Shown here piece after piece: positions 52,010 to 59,767 of a DNA stretch of 64,000 nucleotides. Location: the NCBI RefSeq assembly GCF_000299395.1, contig NC_018656.1, positions 434,001-498,000 on the forward strand, read 5' to 3'. The notes beneath the pieces were generated by a model. It saw only the letters and a list, made by a program, of their open reading frames with translations. It ran no database searches and had not been told where the DNA came from. Positions within the stretch are counted from its first letter, which is position 1. Every line of letters begins with the position of its first letter. The stretch comes from Candidatus Nitrosopumilus sediminis. Its GTDB lineage: Archaea > Thermoproteota > Nitrososphaeria > Nitrososphaerales > Nitrosopumilaceae. A program made the position numbers and the translations under genes.

Positions 52010-52462
52010 TTACATCTCTGTATCTTTAACTTTGTTAGATGATTCATCAAACTGAGCAAGTGTTTTTGCATATGATTCTAACATGGTGTGAACTAAACCA
52101 TCAAATGATTTTATTGTGGAAATTCTCATCTTAAAATATGCATCCCAGTATTTTGTGTTCATATCTATGAGATTCAAATAGTTTTTCTTTATTGATTCTG
52201 AATTCTCTTTGATTTGATTCAGTATTTTGGGATCAATGTTTAATTTATCAAAAAATTCTTTTTCAGAAATATAACAGGTTCCAAACATGTCATCAAACAT
52301 GTGAAGATATTCTGTGTATAGATTTGAATAATTTTGGAATAATGCCGGAACTTGTGATTCTAATTTTTTAATTATTTCTGAGGTGTCTGTTTTTAACACA
52401 TCACATAATGATGTATTCGAGTCTTTTTGATTTACATCTTTTTGAAGAGAATCATTTCCCAT
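52010..52462 (-). CDS. Helical hypothetical protein, 150 residues
   Basis: All-helical with aromatic-rich amphipathic segments (ESQVPALFQNYSNLYTEYLHMFDDMFGTCY, NYLNLIDMNTKYWDAYFKMRISTIKSFDGLVHTMLESYAKTLAQFDES). This phasin-like texture might indicate association with storage granules or a polyhydroxyalkanoate synthase, but no synthase is in the window and the idea is weak. Confidence 0.65.
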   Translation of the reverse strand: MGNDSLQKDVNQKDSNTSLCDVLKTDTSEIIKKLESQVPALFQNYSNLYTEYLHMFDDMFGTCYISEKEFFDKLNIDPKILNQIKENSESIKKNYLNLIDMNTKYWDAYFKMRISTIKSFDGLVHTMLESYAKTLAQFDESSNKVKDTEM

Positions 52463-52661
52463 GCTCTAGGTATGTCAATAAGGGATTTAACTTATTTTCC
52501 AAATTTTTATATAAAATTCAAGCCTGCAAAAACCCAGATCTTTACAGGTTTCTTGAAGATGTTTATCCATTATATTTTCTAATATTTATTCATACAGAAC
52601 GATGATTTTCATGAGTGGTAATTATATGGAGTTTTTTATAACTCTCTGATTTTGGTATATC

Positions 52662-53510
52662 GTGAAACATGCAAAAGATTATCTAAATAATCCTAGAACC
52701 ATTAAACTTGAATCTACTTTAGCAGATGTTTTAAAAAAAATTATTGATGAGAAAAAAAGCCGACTCTTGGTCACTGAAAATGGCAAAATTACGGGCCTTG
52801 TGACTGAAAAAGACTTGGGATTTTTTCTATTAACTGACAACACAGAAAGAAAACTAGAGGAAATCCCATTATCTGAAATTGTAGTGAAAATAATTTCTGT
52901 TGATGAAAATGCTGGACTAGATCAATGTGCCACCATTATGTTGAAAAATGGAATTGGATCATTGGTGGTCACCTCACATGGAAATATTTCTGGAATCTTG
53001 ACTAAAACAGATCTTGTAAGATATTTTACAAAATCACATCCTAATGAAAAAATTGTTGGAGAATACATGTCTCCTTACTATGCTTGGATGTATTCTGATA
53101 CTCCTCTTTACAAAGTAGTTCTAAAGATGATTGAACAAAAAATCTCTAGAGTGATATTGCGAAATCATGACGAGATTCCTGTTGGAATTGTTACCTTTAG
53201 GGATTTATTCAAACTTGCACTTGATTTAGGCAGACACGAGGACGTACTTGATAATACTGATCCTGCTATCTCTGTAATCTTTCCAAGGAAAGGGTTCATC
53301 TCTGAATCTGGATTTGGGGGTAGCACAAAGATTGAGGAAATAATGAGTAAGGATATTGTTTCTGTAGATTATGATGATGATCTGGCAAAAACAGGAAAAA
53401 TATTACTAGATAAAAATATCAACGGTGCTGGAGTTTTATCTGGAAACGGTAACATTATTGGAATAATCAGTAAAACTGACATCGTCAAAGCATTGGCTTT
53501 TTTGAAATAG
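52662..53510 (+). CDS. Four-CBS-domain protein
   Basis: 282 residues in two Bateman modules: LADVLKKIIDEKKSRLLVTENGKITGLVTEKDL, LDQCATIMLKNGIGSLVVTSHGNISGILTKTDLV, then YKVVLKMIEQKISRVILRNHDEIPVGIVTFRDL and LAKTGKILLDKNINGAGVLSGNGNIIGIISKTDIV. GTG start, about 25 nt after TTTTATA. A nucleotide-sensing regulator with unknown partner. Confidence 0.9.
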   Translation: MKHAKDYLNNPRTIKLESTLADVLKKIIDEKKSRLLVTENGKITGLVTEKDLGFFLLTDNTERKLEEIPLSEIVVKIISVDENAGLDQCATIMLKNGIGSLVVTSHGNISGILTKTDLVRYFTKSHPNEKIVGEYMSPYYAWMYSDTPLYKVVLKMIEQKISRVILRNHDEIPVGIVTFRDLFKLALDLGRHEDVLDNTDPAISVIFPRKGFISESGFGGSTKIEEIMSKDIVSVDYDDDLAKTGKILLDKNINGAGVLSGNGNIIGIISKTDIVKALAFLK

Positions 53511-53590
53511 TCTCATTTTATTGTGCCCTATGAGTAAAATCTCCACATTCTCTCTAAAACTCTAATAATTCAGTAGATCTAGTAAGATCA

Positions 53591-53953
53591 TTGGATTATG
53601 AAAAATTCTGCTCTCAAATTTTGGCTGTAGATCCCAAAATTCGATTTGCTACAGTATATGATGAATGGTCAGTCAAAGTTGGCGGTGGGATGAGAGAAGG
53701 TGTAAAGAGCTTACTTTCAGAGCGTGCATCAAAAGAACTTGTCAATCTTGCAACCCTTGATTGGAAATCTAGAAAAGATATGGCTCAGTGGCTTGGAAAA
53801 ACAAAATACACGTTGGCAGAATATGATACAATTAAACGCTTTTCATTCTATCTTGGTGATGATTATTTACTTCTTGTAAGTACCGAAAAAGATTGTGACA
53901 CCAATTTAATAGTTGATCAAGTGATCAAACTCTATTACGAAAATCAAGAATGA
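53591..53953 (+). CDS. Conserved-looking hypothetical protein, 120 residues
   Basis: TTG start. Sequence features: YEKFCSQILAVDPKIRFATVYDEWSVKVGGGMREGVKSLLSE, then DMAQWLGKTKYTLAEYDTIKRFSFYLGDDYLLLVSTEKDCD. The alternating strand/helix pattern and GGMREG look like a compact sensor fold. I believe related proteins are common in Thaumarchaeota, but I cannot name a function. Confidence 0.7.
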   Translation: MDYEKFCSQILAVDPKIRFATVYDEWSVKVGGGMREGVKSLLSERASKELVNLATLDWKSRKDMAQWLGKTKYTLAEYDTIKRFSFYLGDDYLLLVSTEKDCDTNLIVDQVIKLYYENQE

Positions 53954-53958
53954 TGATT

Positions 53959-54342
53959 CTAATTAATTTTTATTGAATGCCCTGTGGTCTTCTTTGGAAT
54001 TTTAATTTCCAGTCTGCCTTTTTGAAATTTTGCTGTTGCTTTTTTAATATCTATTTTTTCAGGTAACGAAATAGATTTTTTAAAATATTCAAATTTTGTA
54101 ATTTTTCCTAATTTTTCTTCCAAATATTTTTGTTTGAGTTTTGCCTCTACATTGATAGTGTTTCCATCAAAACTCACTTTGATGTCTTTTTTTCCTACCA
54201 TTGGAAGATCAAACTCTACCGTCCAATGACTATCAAATTCCTTTAAACATGAAAGGGGTGATAGTGTTTTATGTTCGATATCATCAAATAATGAATTCAT
54301 TAGTGGCGTTGTGATTCGAAATTCTAAATTATCCTCTATCAT
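53959..54342 (-). CDS. Hsp20/alpha-crystallin-like protein (second copy)
   Basis: 127 residues from ATG 54342, 4 nt after the PAC2 stop; a longer frame to 54468 would overlap PAC2 and lacks homology. The crystallin-like core is EFDSHWTVEFDLPMVGKKDIKVSFDGNTINVEAKLKQKY, then AKFQKGRLEIKIPKK. It is diverged from the Hsp20 at 40610. Pairing with a proteasome-assembly-type protein suggests a protein quality-control operon. Confidence 0.85.
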   Translation of the reverse strand: MIEDNLEFRITTPLMNSLFDDIEHKTLSPLSCLKEFDSHWTVEFDLPMVGKKDIKVSFDGNTINVEAKLKQKYLEEKLGKITKFEYFKKSISLPEKIDIKKATAKFQKGRLEIKIPKKTTGHSIKIN

Positions 54343-54346
54343 ATTC

Positions 54347-55063
54347 TTACCTGTAAATTTGTGGAGTCCTCGTATCCTTTCCTTGCTGTTGCTGTAATGC
54401 TCGAAGTGTTTCTTCCATGAGCTTTCTGTGCTGAATTCTGAGTTTTTCAATTCTATTTTGAATATCACGCGTGTCTACTGTAATATCTAAAATTTTTGCA
54501 AGTGTGACTATGGCAATGATTGATGCTTCTGGATCTGGAAAAAATGGATGGCATTCTGCATACAAAGTCATAGCCGGAATCGCTGTTTTTCTAAATACTG
54601 ACATTAATGCAGCATCTGTTCCGAAAATAGACCCATCTAAAAATTTTGGAATTTGATTACTGTAAAGTACATTGTCCAACACTGGATGTGTTACCAATCC
54701 ATAAATTTTTGGAGATTCTTTTTGTTGATTTGCTGTCTCCATCCCGCTAACCATCATTACTTTCTTAATTGCATTTTTTTTACAAAACTCAAATATTGCA
54801 AGTACAAATTTTTCTGCTAAATATTGATTAAATGGAACATCTGAAATTATGATGAATATATTATTTTTATTGTATGCTCTAATTGGCGCAAGAATTTCAC
54901 CTCCTTCCACAAATAGTGTTAGAGGAAGATCTGGAACTTCAATCTCTCCAATTTGTTTCATTTTAAGATGGTGAATAAGATATGATATGGAGAATGTACC
55001 TACAAGACCATTGCTTGGAAAACCTACGAGTAATGTATTTTCTTGTGTATTGGGTTTTGCCAT
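54347..55063 (-). CDS. PAC2-family proteasome assembly chaperone-like protein
   Basis: 238 residues from ATG 55063 (family proteins begin near MAKPNTQENTLLVGFPSNGLVG; the frame extends to 55132). Core: FSISYLIHHLKMKQIGEIEVPDLPLTLFVEGGEILAPIRAY and KKVMMVSGMETANQQKESPKIYGL, LDGSIFGTDAALMSVFRKTAIPAMTLYAECHPFFPDPEAS. Related to eukaryotic PAC2. It ends in a coil with QQQQGKD. It is followed by Hsp20. Confidence 0.88.
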   Translation of the reverse strand: MAKPNTQENTLLVGFPSNGLVGTFSISYLIHHLKMKQIGEIEVPDLPLTLFVEGGEILAPIRAYNKNNIFIIISDVPFNQYLAEKFVLAIFEFCKKNAIKKVMMVSGMETANQQKESPKIYGLVTHPVLDNVLYSNQIPKFLDGSIFGTDAALMSVFRKTAIPAMTLYAECHPFFPDPEASIIAIVTLAKILDITVDTRDIQNRIEKLRIQHRKLMEETLRALQQQQGKDTRTPQIYR

Positions 55064-55226
55064 TTTCAAGTTATTGTTTTTGACAAAGATCAGCATTAAA
55101 AGAAAAGCTCGATTATCAAAATTGAATATCATAAATTCCTCACATGTTTAATACTGTAAAATATTTTGTGAATGCCTGATTTACACAAAACAATACGCTT
55201 AATTTTAGAACTTTTTTACACTCTAT

Positions 55227-55646
55227 ATGATCAATCCCGAATTAATGGAATTACTTGAAAAAAATGATGTTTTAGATGTTTTGGTAAACTCTGTTGCCTA
55301 TCAGCTGCAAAAAATTAACAATGTTGAGAAAACAGATGAAGGACGTAATTGGTATCGAGAATTACCTCAAATGATAAAAGAGAAAATCGATAATTATAAA
55401 ACCGATTATGAAAATCTATCCCGCATCTTGGCCTTGGATCATGAACCAATGAAAAATGAGATGAATAAAGGATATTATTTTTGGAGGCTACTTCGTTCTG
55501 CTTGTACTACATATCGAAATGATTTGGTAGATTATGATCAACAACTGGCCTTGGAGTTTAATCTGCCTGAAACTGAGGCAATATCTGATAATTCTGTCTT
55601 AAACGAATGTGTTGGCGTTTTAGACAAGCATGTAATTGAAAAATAA
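55227..55646 (+). CDS. Helical hypothetical protein, 139 residues
   Basis: Starts ATG; segments NPELMELLEKNDVLDVLVNSVAYQLQKINNVEKTDEGRNWYRELPQMIKEKIDNYKTDYENLSRIL and GYYFWRLLRSACTTYRNDLVDYDQQLALEF. Soluble, acidic, no known family. Transcribed with or just ahead of the SHOCT-type gene. Confidence 0.68.
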   Translation: MINPELMELLEKNDVLDVLVNSVAYQLQKINNVEKTDEGRNWYRELPQMIKEKIDNYKTDYENLSRILALDHEPMKNEMNKGYYFWRLLRSACTTYRNDLVDYDQQLALEFNLPETEAISDNSVLNECVGVLDKHVIEK

Positions 55647-55695
55647 CCCTCCTTTTTCTTAATTTCTACCATGATTGATTATTTTGAATCTTTTT

Positions 55696-56216
55696 ATGAG
55701 TAAACAACAAGAAAGTATTATGGAACTAAAATCAGAAAAATCAATCAAAGAATATCTAAAAAAATTACCTGATGATACTATAATCAAATATTATCTTGAT
55801 GTAGAGTATAGTCCATTCCCCCTTCTATTGATTGAAGAATATACTAGACGATTTAAACGAAAAACTAAAAATGAAATTATAAAGGATTTGAAATTGCAAA
55901 CACGTCTAGTCAAAAAGAAAACTAAAGAATTAGGTTCAATGGCAAAAAAGAACAAATTAGTTGATGATGTTACAAGACAAAAATCTGAGGAGATTTTTGA
56001 GCATGCAAAGGAAAAAGGCTATAGAATAAGTGAAAAAATTGCCACTAAAGGCAGTATTCTGGGTTCAAGATTAAAAAATAGAACAAAATCCTCCTTCAAA
56101 TCTTCATCTGACAAAAATCTTGATTTGTTAAAAAAACTAGGAGATTTACAAAAGGCAGGAATTATTACAAAAAAGGAATTACAAGAAAAAAGAAAAAGAT
56201 TCTATCTAAAATTTAG
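55696..56216 (+). CDS. Coiled-coil protein with C-terminal SHOCT domain, frameshifted
   Basis: From ATG 55696, basic helical repeats (EIIKDLKLQTRLVKKKTKELGSM) precede a SHOCT-like end, LDLLKKLGDLQKAGIITKKELQEK. As given, the frame then drifts into a membrane-protein gene (to 56301). One extra A in the A6 run at 56186-56191 gives KKKKILSKI-stop at 56214-56216, the normal SHOCT ending, 5 nt before the next ATG. SHOCT domains act as oligomerisation or anchor elements. Confidence 0.65.
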
Positions 56217-56221
56217 AAATT

Positions 56222-56407
56222 ATGGATTTGATAAATCTTGGGATTGGAATTTTTCTCGTCTTATTAGGAATTGTGATAATATTTGTCGGGAATTATTATA
56301 GTAAAATACTGGGAATTTTACATATTCTAATTTACTTTATGGCCTCTTTTGTAATTTTAGGTGGTGTAATTTTCATATTCTTTTATGATAAACCTGCATT
56401 GATTTGA
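56222..56407 (+). CDS. Small membrane protein with two spans, 61 residues
   Basis: MDLINLGIGIFLVLLGIVIIFVG and ILGILHILIYFMASFVILGGVIFIFFY make a short two-helix hairpin. Starts 5 nt after the corrected SHOCT stop, so it is probably cotranscribed and may be its membrane partner. No family recognised. Confidence 0.65.
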   Translation: MDLINLGIGIFLVLLGIVIIFVGNYYSKILGILHILIYFMASFVILGGVIFIFFYDKPALI

Positions 56408-56491
56408 ACTATTTTGATAAAAACTTGTCTTGACTTATAGCATGATACTTCATTGTATGTTCCAGAGTTGGATTCCAAATTCTGTACATTG

Positions 56492-56746
56492 TTATAGATT
56501 CTTTGCTTTGGATACTGCTCGTGCTACGATGATAGTTAGAATGACTGCAATAATTGTAACCAAAACTGCATAAATCAACATTGGACCAATAGCAGTTGCA
56601 GTGCCAAAAATCTCTTTGAAAACCGCCTTAATTGCATCATTCCACGCTAATGCTGCAACCAAACCAAAAGCTGCAGTTACAAGCGCTGCAATTTTATCTA
56701 AAATTTCTTGTTTTATTGTTGTTGCAGGTTTTTCTTCGTCGGCCAT
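56492..56746 (-). CDS. DUF5654-like small membrane protein
   Basis: 84 residues from ATG 56746 (MADEEKPATTIKQEILDKI). Two spans: IAALVTAAFGLVAALAWNDAIKAVF and MLIYAVLVTIIAVILTIIVARAV. AALAWNDAIKA is the recognisable family motif. Function unknown. It shares one TATA box with the divergent exported hydrolase. Confidence 0.78.
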   Translation of the reverse strand: MADEEKPATTIKQEILDKIAALVTAAFGLVAALAWNDAIKAVFKEIFGTATAIGPMLIYAVLVTIIAVILTIIVARAVSKAKNL

Positions 56747-56771
56747 CTTCATTTGGTCCTCTGGCAAATGG

Positions 56772-56778
56772 TATAAAA
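56772..56778. promoter_or_regulatory. Single TATA box between two divergent genes
   Basis: TATAAAA centred at 56775. The divergent starts at 56746 and 56805 are each 29-30 nt away, so both transcripts would be leaderless from one box. The ATG-to-ATG distance, 59 nt, equals that of the S24e/DUF309 pair. Confidence 0.5.
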
Positions 56779-56804
56779 ACATTCGAGATTTAACAAATTA
56801 TGTG

Positions 56805-57875
56805 ATGTCATTTGGAACTCTTTTTTTATTATTGGGAATGTCGTTATTTTTGTCAAACATATTTACAATTGAAGCAGTACAGGCAGAAGAGAATTTTGTA
56901 TGGGGAGTGATGCTTGATCAAATATGTGAAGATAATTCATGTTCTGTAAATGAAACTAACCAATTACAAATGAGTTCTTTTGTATATGCTCTTTCTCCAC
57001 TAAAACAAATTTCTCAAGGTATTGATGTTTCTAGTATCACATGTGCCGGAGGCAAGGTCTTGGTGTTAAAACAGTCAAATGGATTGCCTGCATGTGTTAA
57101 TCCTTCATCTGTTGAAAAATTAATTTTTCGCGGTTGGGCAATCCATATTTTGCCTGGCTATACTAATGGAAATAACAATTCTGAAATCTTTACTCTTGGA
57201 TCTCATAAAACTATGTCTGAAATGGTTACATATTTTGGTGATGTATCAGGCTACTTGGCAAGGCCAGTTAGTGATGGTAGTTATCCTGGTATTGTAATGA
57301 TTCATGAGTGGTGGGGATTAAATGATAACATAAAAGAAATGGCTGATAAACTTGCATCTCACGGATATGTTGTCCTTGCAATTGATCTTTATGGTGGAAA
57401 AGTTGCAACCACCTCTGATCAAGCAAGACAACTGATAACTGCATTTGATTCTGAGTATGGTTTACAAAACATGAATTCAGCTGTATCATTTCTGAGTGAT
57501 GTATACGCTGTAGATGCTGTTGGTTCTATTGGTTGGTGTTTTGGTGGAGGTCAATCGCTTAATCTTGCACTTCATAATGAAGAACTTGATGCTACAGTAA
57601 TTTATTATGGTTCACTTGTAACTGATCCTGAAACTTTGTCTGTAATAGATTGGCCTGTTCTTGGAATATTTGCCGAGCTAGACAAAGGAATTCCCGTTGA
57701 GACTGTAAATGAGTTTGAAACTGCATTAAATCAAGTAGATGTGGAAAACCAAATTCACATTTATGATGGAGTTGATCATGCTTTTGCTAATCCTTCTGGA
57801 GAGAGATATGCTCCTGACGCATCAAAAAATGCATGGGCTCAAACAATCTCTTTTTTAGAATCTAATCTAAAATAA
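56805..57875 (+). CDS. Exported dienelactone hydrolase-family protein
   Basis: 356 residues from ATG 56805. An N-terminal signal (FGTLFLLLGMSLFLSNIFTIEAVQA) is followed by a Cys-containing domain of about 100 residues (ITCAGGKVLVLKQSNGLPACV), then an alpha/beta hydrolase: VSDGSYPGIVMIHEWWGLNDNI, nucleophile Cys in SIGWCFGGGQS, Asp in FAELDKGIP and His in DGVDHAF. It acts outside the membrane; substrate unknown. A frame extends upstream to 56601 antisense to DUF5654, but promoter position supports 56805. Confidence 0.88.
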   Translation: MSFGTLFLLLGMSLFLSNIFTIEAVQAEENFVWGVMLDQICEDNSCSVNETNQLQMSSFVYALSPLKQISQGIDVSSITCAGGKVLVLKQSNGLPACVNPSSVEKLIFRGWAIHILPGYTNGNNNSEIFTLGSHKTMSEMVTYFGDVSGYLARPVSDGSYPGIVMIHEWWGLNDNIKEMADKLASHGYVVLAIDLYGGKVATTSDQARQLITAFDSEYGLQNMNSAVSFLSDVYAVDAVGSIGWCFGGGQSLNLALHNEELDATVIYYGSLVTDPETLSVIDWPVLGIFAELDKGIPVETVNEFETALNQVDVENQIHIYDGVDHAFANPSGERYAPDASKNAWAQTISFLESNLK

Positions 57876-57926
57876 TTTTTAAAAAAATCCCGTTTTTTAT
57901 GAAGATCTTAAATATTACAATTTCTT

Positions 57927-58334
57927 ATGCAAATAATGAGCCGAGACGATTTCAATTATTCTTCTATTTTAGTTCAGCATATTATGGCAAGAGCATTAAT
58001 CACTGTCAATTTATCTACAACTGCACTACAGGTAGCAAAAATGATGGAGCAAGGTGGGATTGGTGCAATACTTGTCAAAGAAAATGATAATCCTGTAGGT
58101 ATTGTAACTGACAGGGATTTTGCCACTAAAGTGGCAGCACACAATTTACCCTTTGATACTCCTGTCGAAAAAATAATGTCTTCTCCATTGATTACCATTA
58201 ATCATAATGAATCAATTTCTGCAGCAGCAGAAAGAATGACTAGTAAAAAAATTAGAAAACTTGCGGTCACTGAAAATGGTAAAGTGGTTGGAATAATCAC
58301 TTCCACTGATTTGGTCACTCAATTGACAAAATGA
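57927..58334 (+). CDS. CBS-pair protein, 135 residues
   Basis: One Bateman module: VNLSTTALQVAKMMEQGGIGAILVKENDNPVGIVTDRDFATKV and INHNESISAAAERMTSKKIRKLAVTENGKVVGIITSTDLV. ATG 57927 or 57936. It is the third CBS gene in 10 kb and the only single-pair one. Confidence 0.88.
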   Translation: MQIMSRDDFNYSSILVQHIMARALITVNLSTTALQVAKMMEQGGIGAILVKENDNPVGIVTDRDFATKVAAHNLPFDTPVEKIMSSPLITINHNESISAAAERMTSKKIRKLAVTENGKVVGIITSTDLVTQLTK

Positions 58335-58760
58335 TTAGAACGTTTTTGTTTTTCTAAGAAATATTGTTACTGATGCCATGTAACACCCTGTAGATATTAT
58401 TTCAGAAATTAATGATGCTAGATATGGCTCTATTCCAAATTCTAGAAAATAATATAATGTTGGCCAACGTATTCCAAGATAAATTATTTCACCAATACCA
58501 AATGATGATATCAAAGATAGTAATTCTTTTTTGATCAAATTAGACTTCATTGATTTGTATCGTTCAATGTTGTCCCAGTAAAACAATGCTGAAAAAATTC
58601 CAAAGTAAATAATGTATCCAATAATTATAGTAATTGTTGTGTTAAGATAATTTTCTTGATCTCCTAATAACTGGGCTGCAACTGCAGACAGTGATGCTGA
58701 AACTATAAAACAAATAAGAAAGTTTCTGTTAATTTGTAATAATTGTGGGTTTAGTTTCAT
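58335..58760 (-). CDS. Integral membrane protein, four spans
   Basis: About 141 residues from ATG 58760 (TTG 58775 in frame). Spans: FLICFIVSASLSAVAAQLL, TTITIIIGYIIYFGIFSALFYW, LLSLISSFGIGEIIYLGIRW and EPYLASLISEIISTGCYMASVTIFL. No family recognised. Its stop directly abuts the converging CBS gene. Confidence 0.7.
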   Translation of the reverse strand: MKLNPQLLQINRNFLICFIVSASLSAVAAQLLGDQENYLNTTITIIIGYIIYFGIFSALFYWDNIERYKSMKSNLIKKELLSLISSFGIGEIIYLGIRWPTLYYFLEFGIEPYLASLISEIISTGCYMASVTIFLRKTKTF

Positions 58761-58807
58761 TGCTATCTCTGGCAACTGTTATTTTGAATCATTTCATAAA
58801 CTAAACT

Positions 58808-59362
58808 ATGAAAGAAAGATGCCAATGGGCAAAAGATGAACCTAATATTTCATATCATGATAAAGAATGGGGTCGTCCTGAACATGATGATCAAAAATTA
58901 TTTGAATTTTTGATATTGGAGGGTGCACAAGCTGGTCTATCTTGGACTACTATTCTCAAACGTAGGGATGGCTATAGAAAGGCATTTAGTAATTTTGATG
59001 CTCTAAAAGTATCCAAATTTACTCAAAAACATGTTGACAAACTGCTTCAGAATAAATCAATTATACGAAATAAACTCAAAATCAATTCTGCAATAAATAA
59101 TGCAAAAATGTTCCTAAAAATCCAAAATGAATTTGGATCTTTTGACAAGTATCTATGGGAGTTTGTTAATCACAAACCCGTCAAAAACAAATTCAAAAAA
59201 TCATCTGATTTGCCTGCTTCCACTGAACTTTCTGAAAAATTGAGCCGAGATCTAAAAAAACGAGGTTTTAATTTTATAGGTCCTACTATTTGTTATGCCT
59301 TAATGCAGGCAGTAGGAATGGTAAATGATCATACTTCTGAATGCTATCTGTATAAAAAATAA
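58808..59362 (+). CDS. tag: DNA-3-methyladenine glycosylase I (Tag)
   Basis: A 184-residue base-excision repair enzyme removing 3-methyladenine. Family motifs: CQWAKDEPNISYHDKEWGRPEHDDQKLFEFLILEGAQAGLSWTTILKRRDGYRKAF, NPKV-like IRNKLKINSAINNA, and the end GFNFIGPTICYALMQAVGMVNDHTSECY with zinc-binding Cys and His. Length is typical. Confidence 0.95.
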   Translation: MKERCQWAKDEPNISYHDKEWGRPEHDDQKLFEFLILEGAQAGLSWTTILKRRDGYRKAFSNFDALKVSKFTQKHVDKLLQNKSIIRNKLKINSAINNAKMFLKIQNEFGSFDKYLWEFVNHKPVKNKFKKSSDLPASTELSEKLSRDLKKRGFNFIGPTICYALMQAVGMVNDHTSECYLYKK

Positions 59363-59367
59363 TTTTG

Positions 59368-59676
59368 TTATTGATTTGCTTCAAACTTTTTGAGTGTGTC
59401 ACTGTATAGATTCATTGGCACTATTTTGACTGTACTCAAAGATGAAATTCCAACATCGATACAAAGTTTTTCAATGTCGTGCGCATGAACTGCATCAATA
59501 ACTATTATCCATTCATGTTCCAGAACTGACATGTAAAATTCTACAATTTTATTAATCTCGTATTTTTTCATTTCATGTTCCATGTTTTCTCTCAGTTTCA
59601 TGAATACTTTCTTACTATTTTCATTGTTTATTGGACATGATTCTGGGCTATGTGTGGCAAAGACTCCGAATAGCAT
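59368..59676 (-). CDS. Hypothetical protein, 102 residues
   Basis: A small ferredoxin-like alpha/beta protein by pattern: MLFGVFATHSPESCPINNENSKKVF, KIVEFYMSVLEHEWIIVIDAVHAHDIEKLCIDVGISSLSTVKIVPM. It resembles dimeric alpha-beta barrel (DUF3303-like) sensors, but I cannot assign a family. Converges with tag. Confidence 0.65.
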   Translation of the reverse strand: MLFGVFATHSPESCPINNENSKKVFMKLRENMEHEMKKYEINKIVEFYMSVLEHEWIIVIDAVHAHDIEKLCIDVGISSLSTVKIVPMNLYSDTLKKFEANQ

Positions 59677-59767
59677 ATTGGAAACTAAAATGAAATAACT
59701 ATTAAACTTAATCTTGAAATGATATTTTGATTAATTTTAGGTTATATTCTACAATTTCATATTATAT

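Noticed and set aside
53959-54468. Longer Hsp20 frame starting at 54468
   Set aside because: The first 42 codons overlap the end of the PAC2 gene in another frame; ATG 54342 directly follows the PAC2 stop.
56601-56804. N-terminal extension of the dienelactone hydrolase frame
   Set aside because: Antisense to DUF5654 and upstream of a TATA box and clear signal peptide; the real start is 56805.
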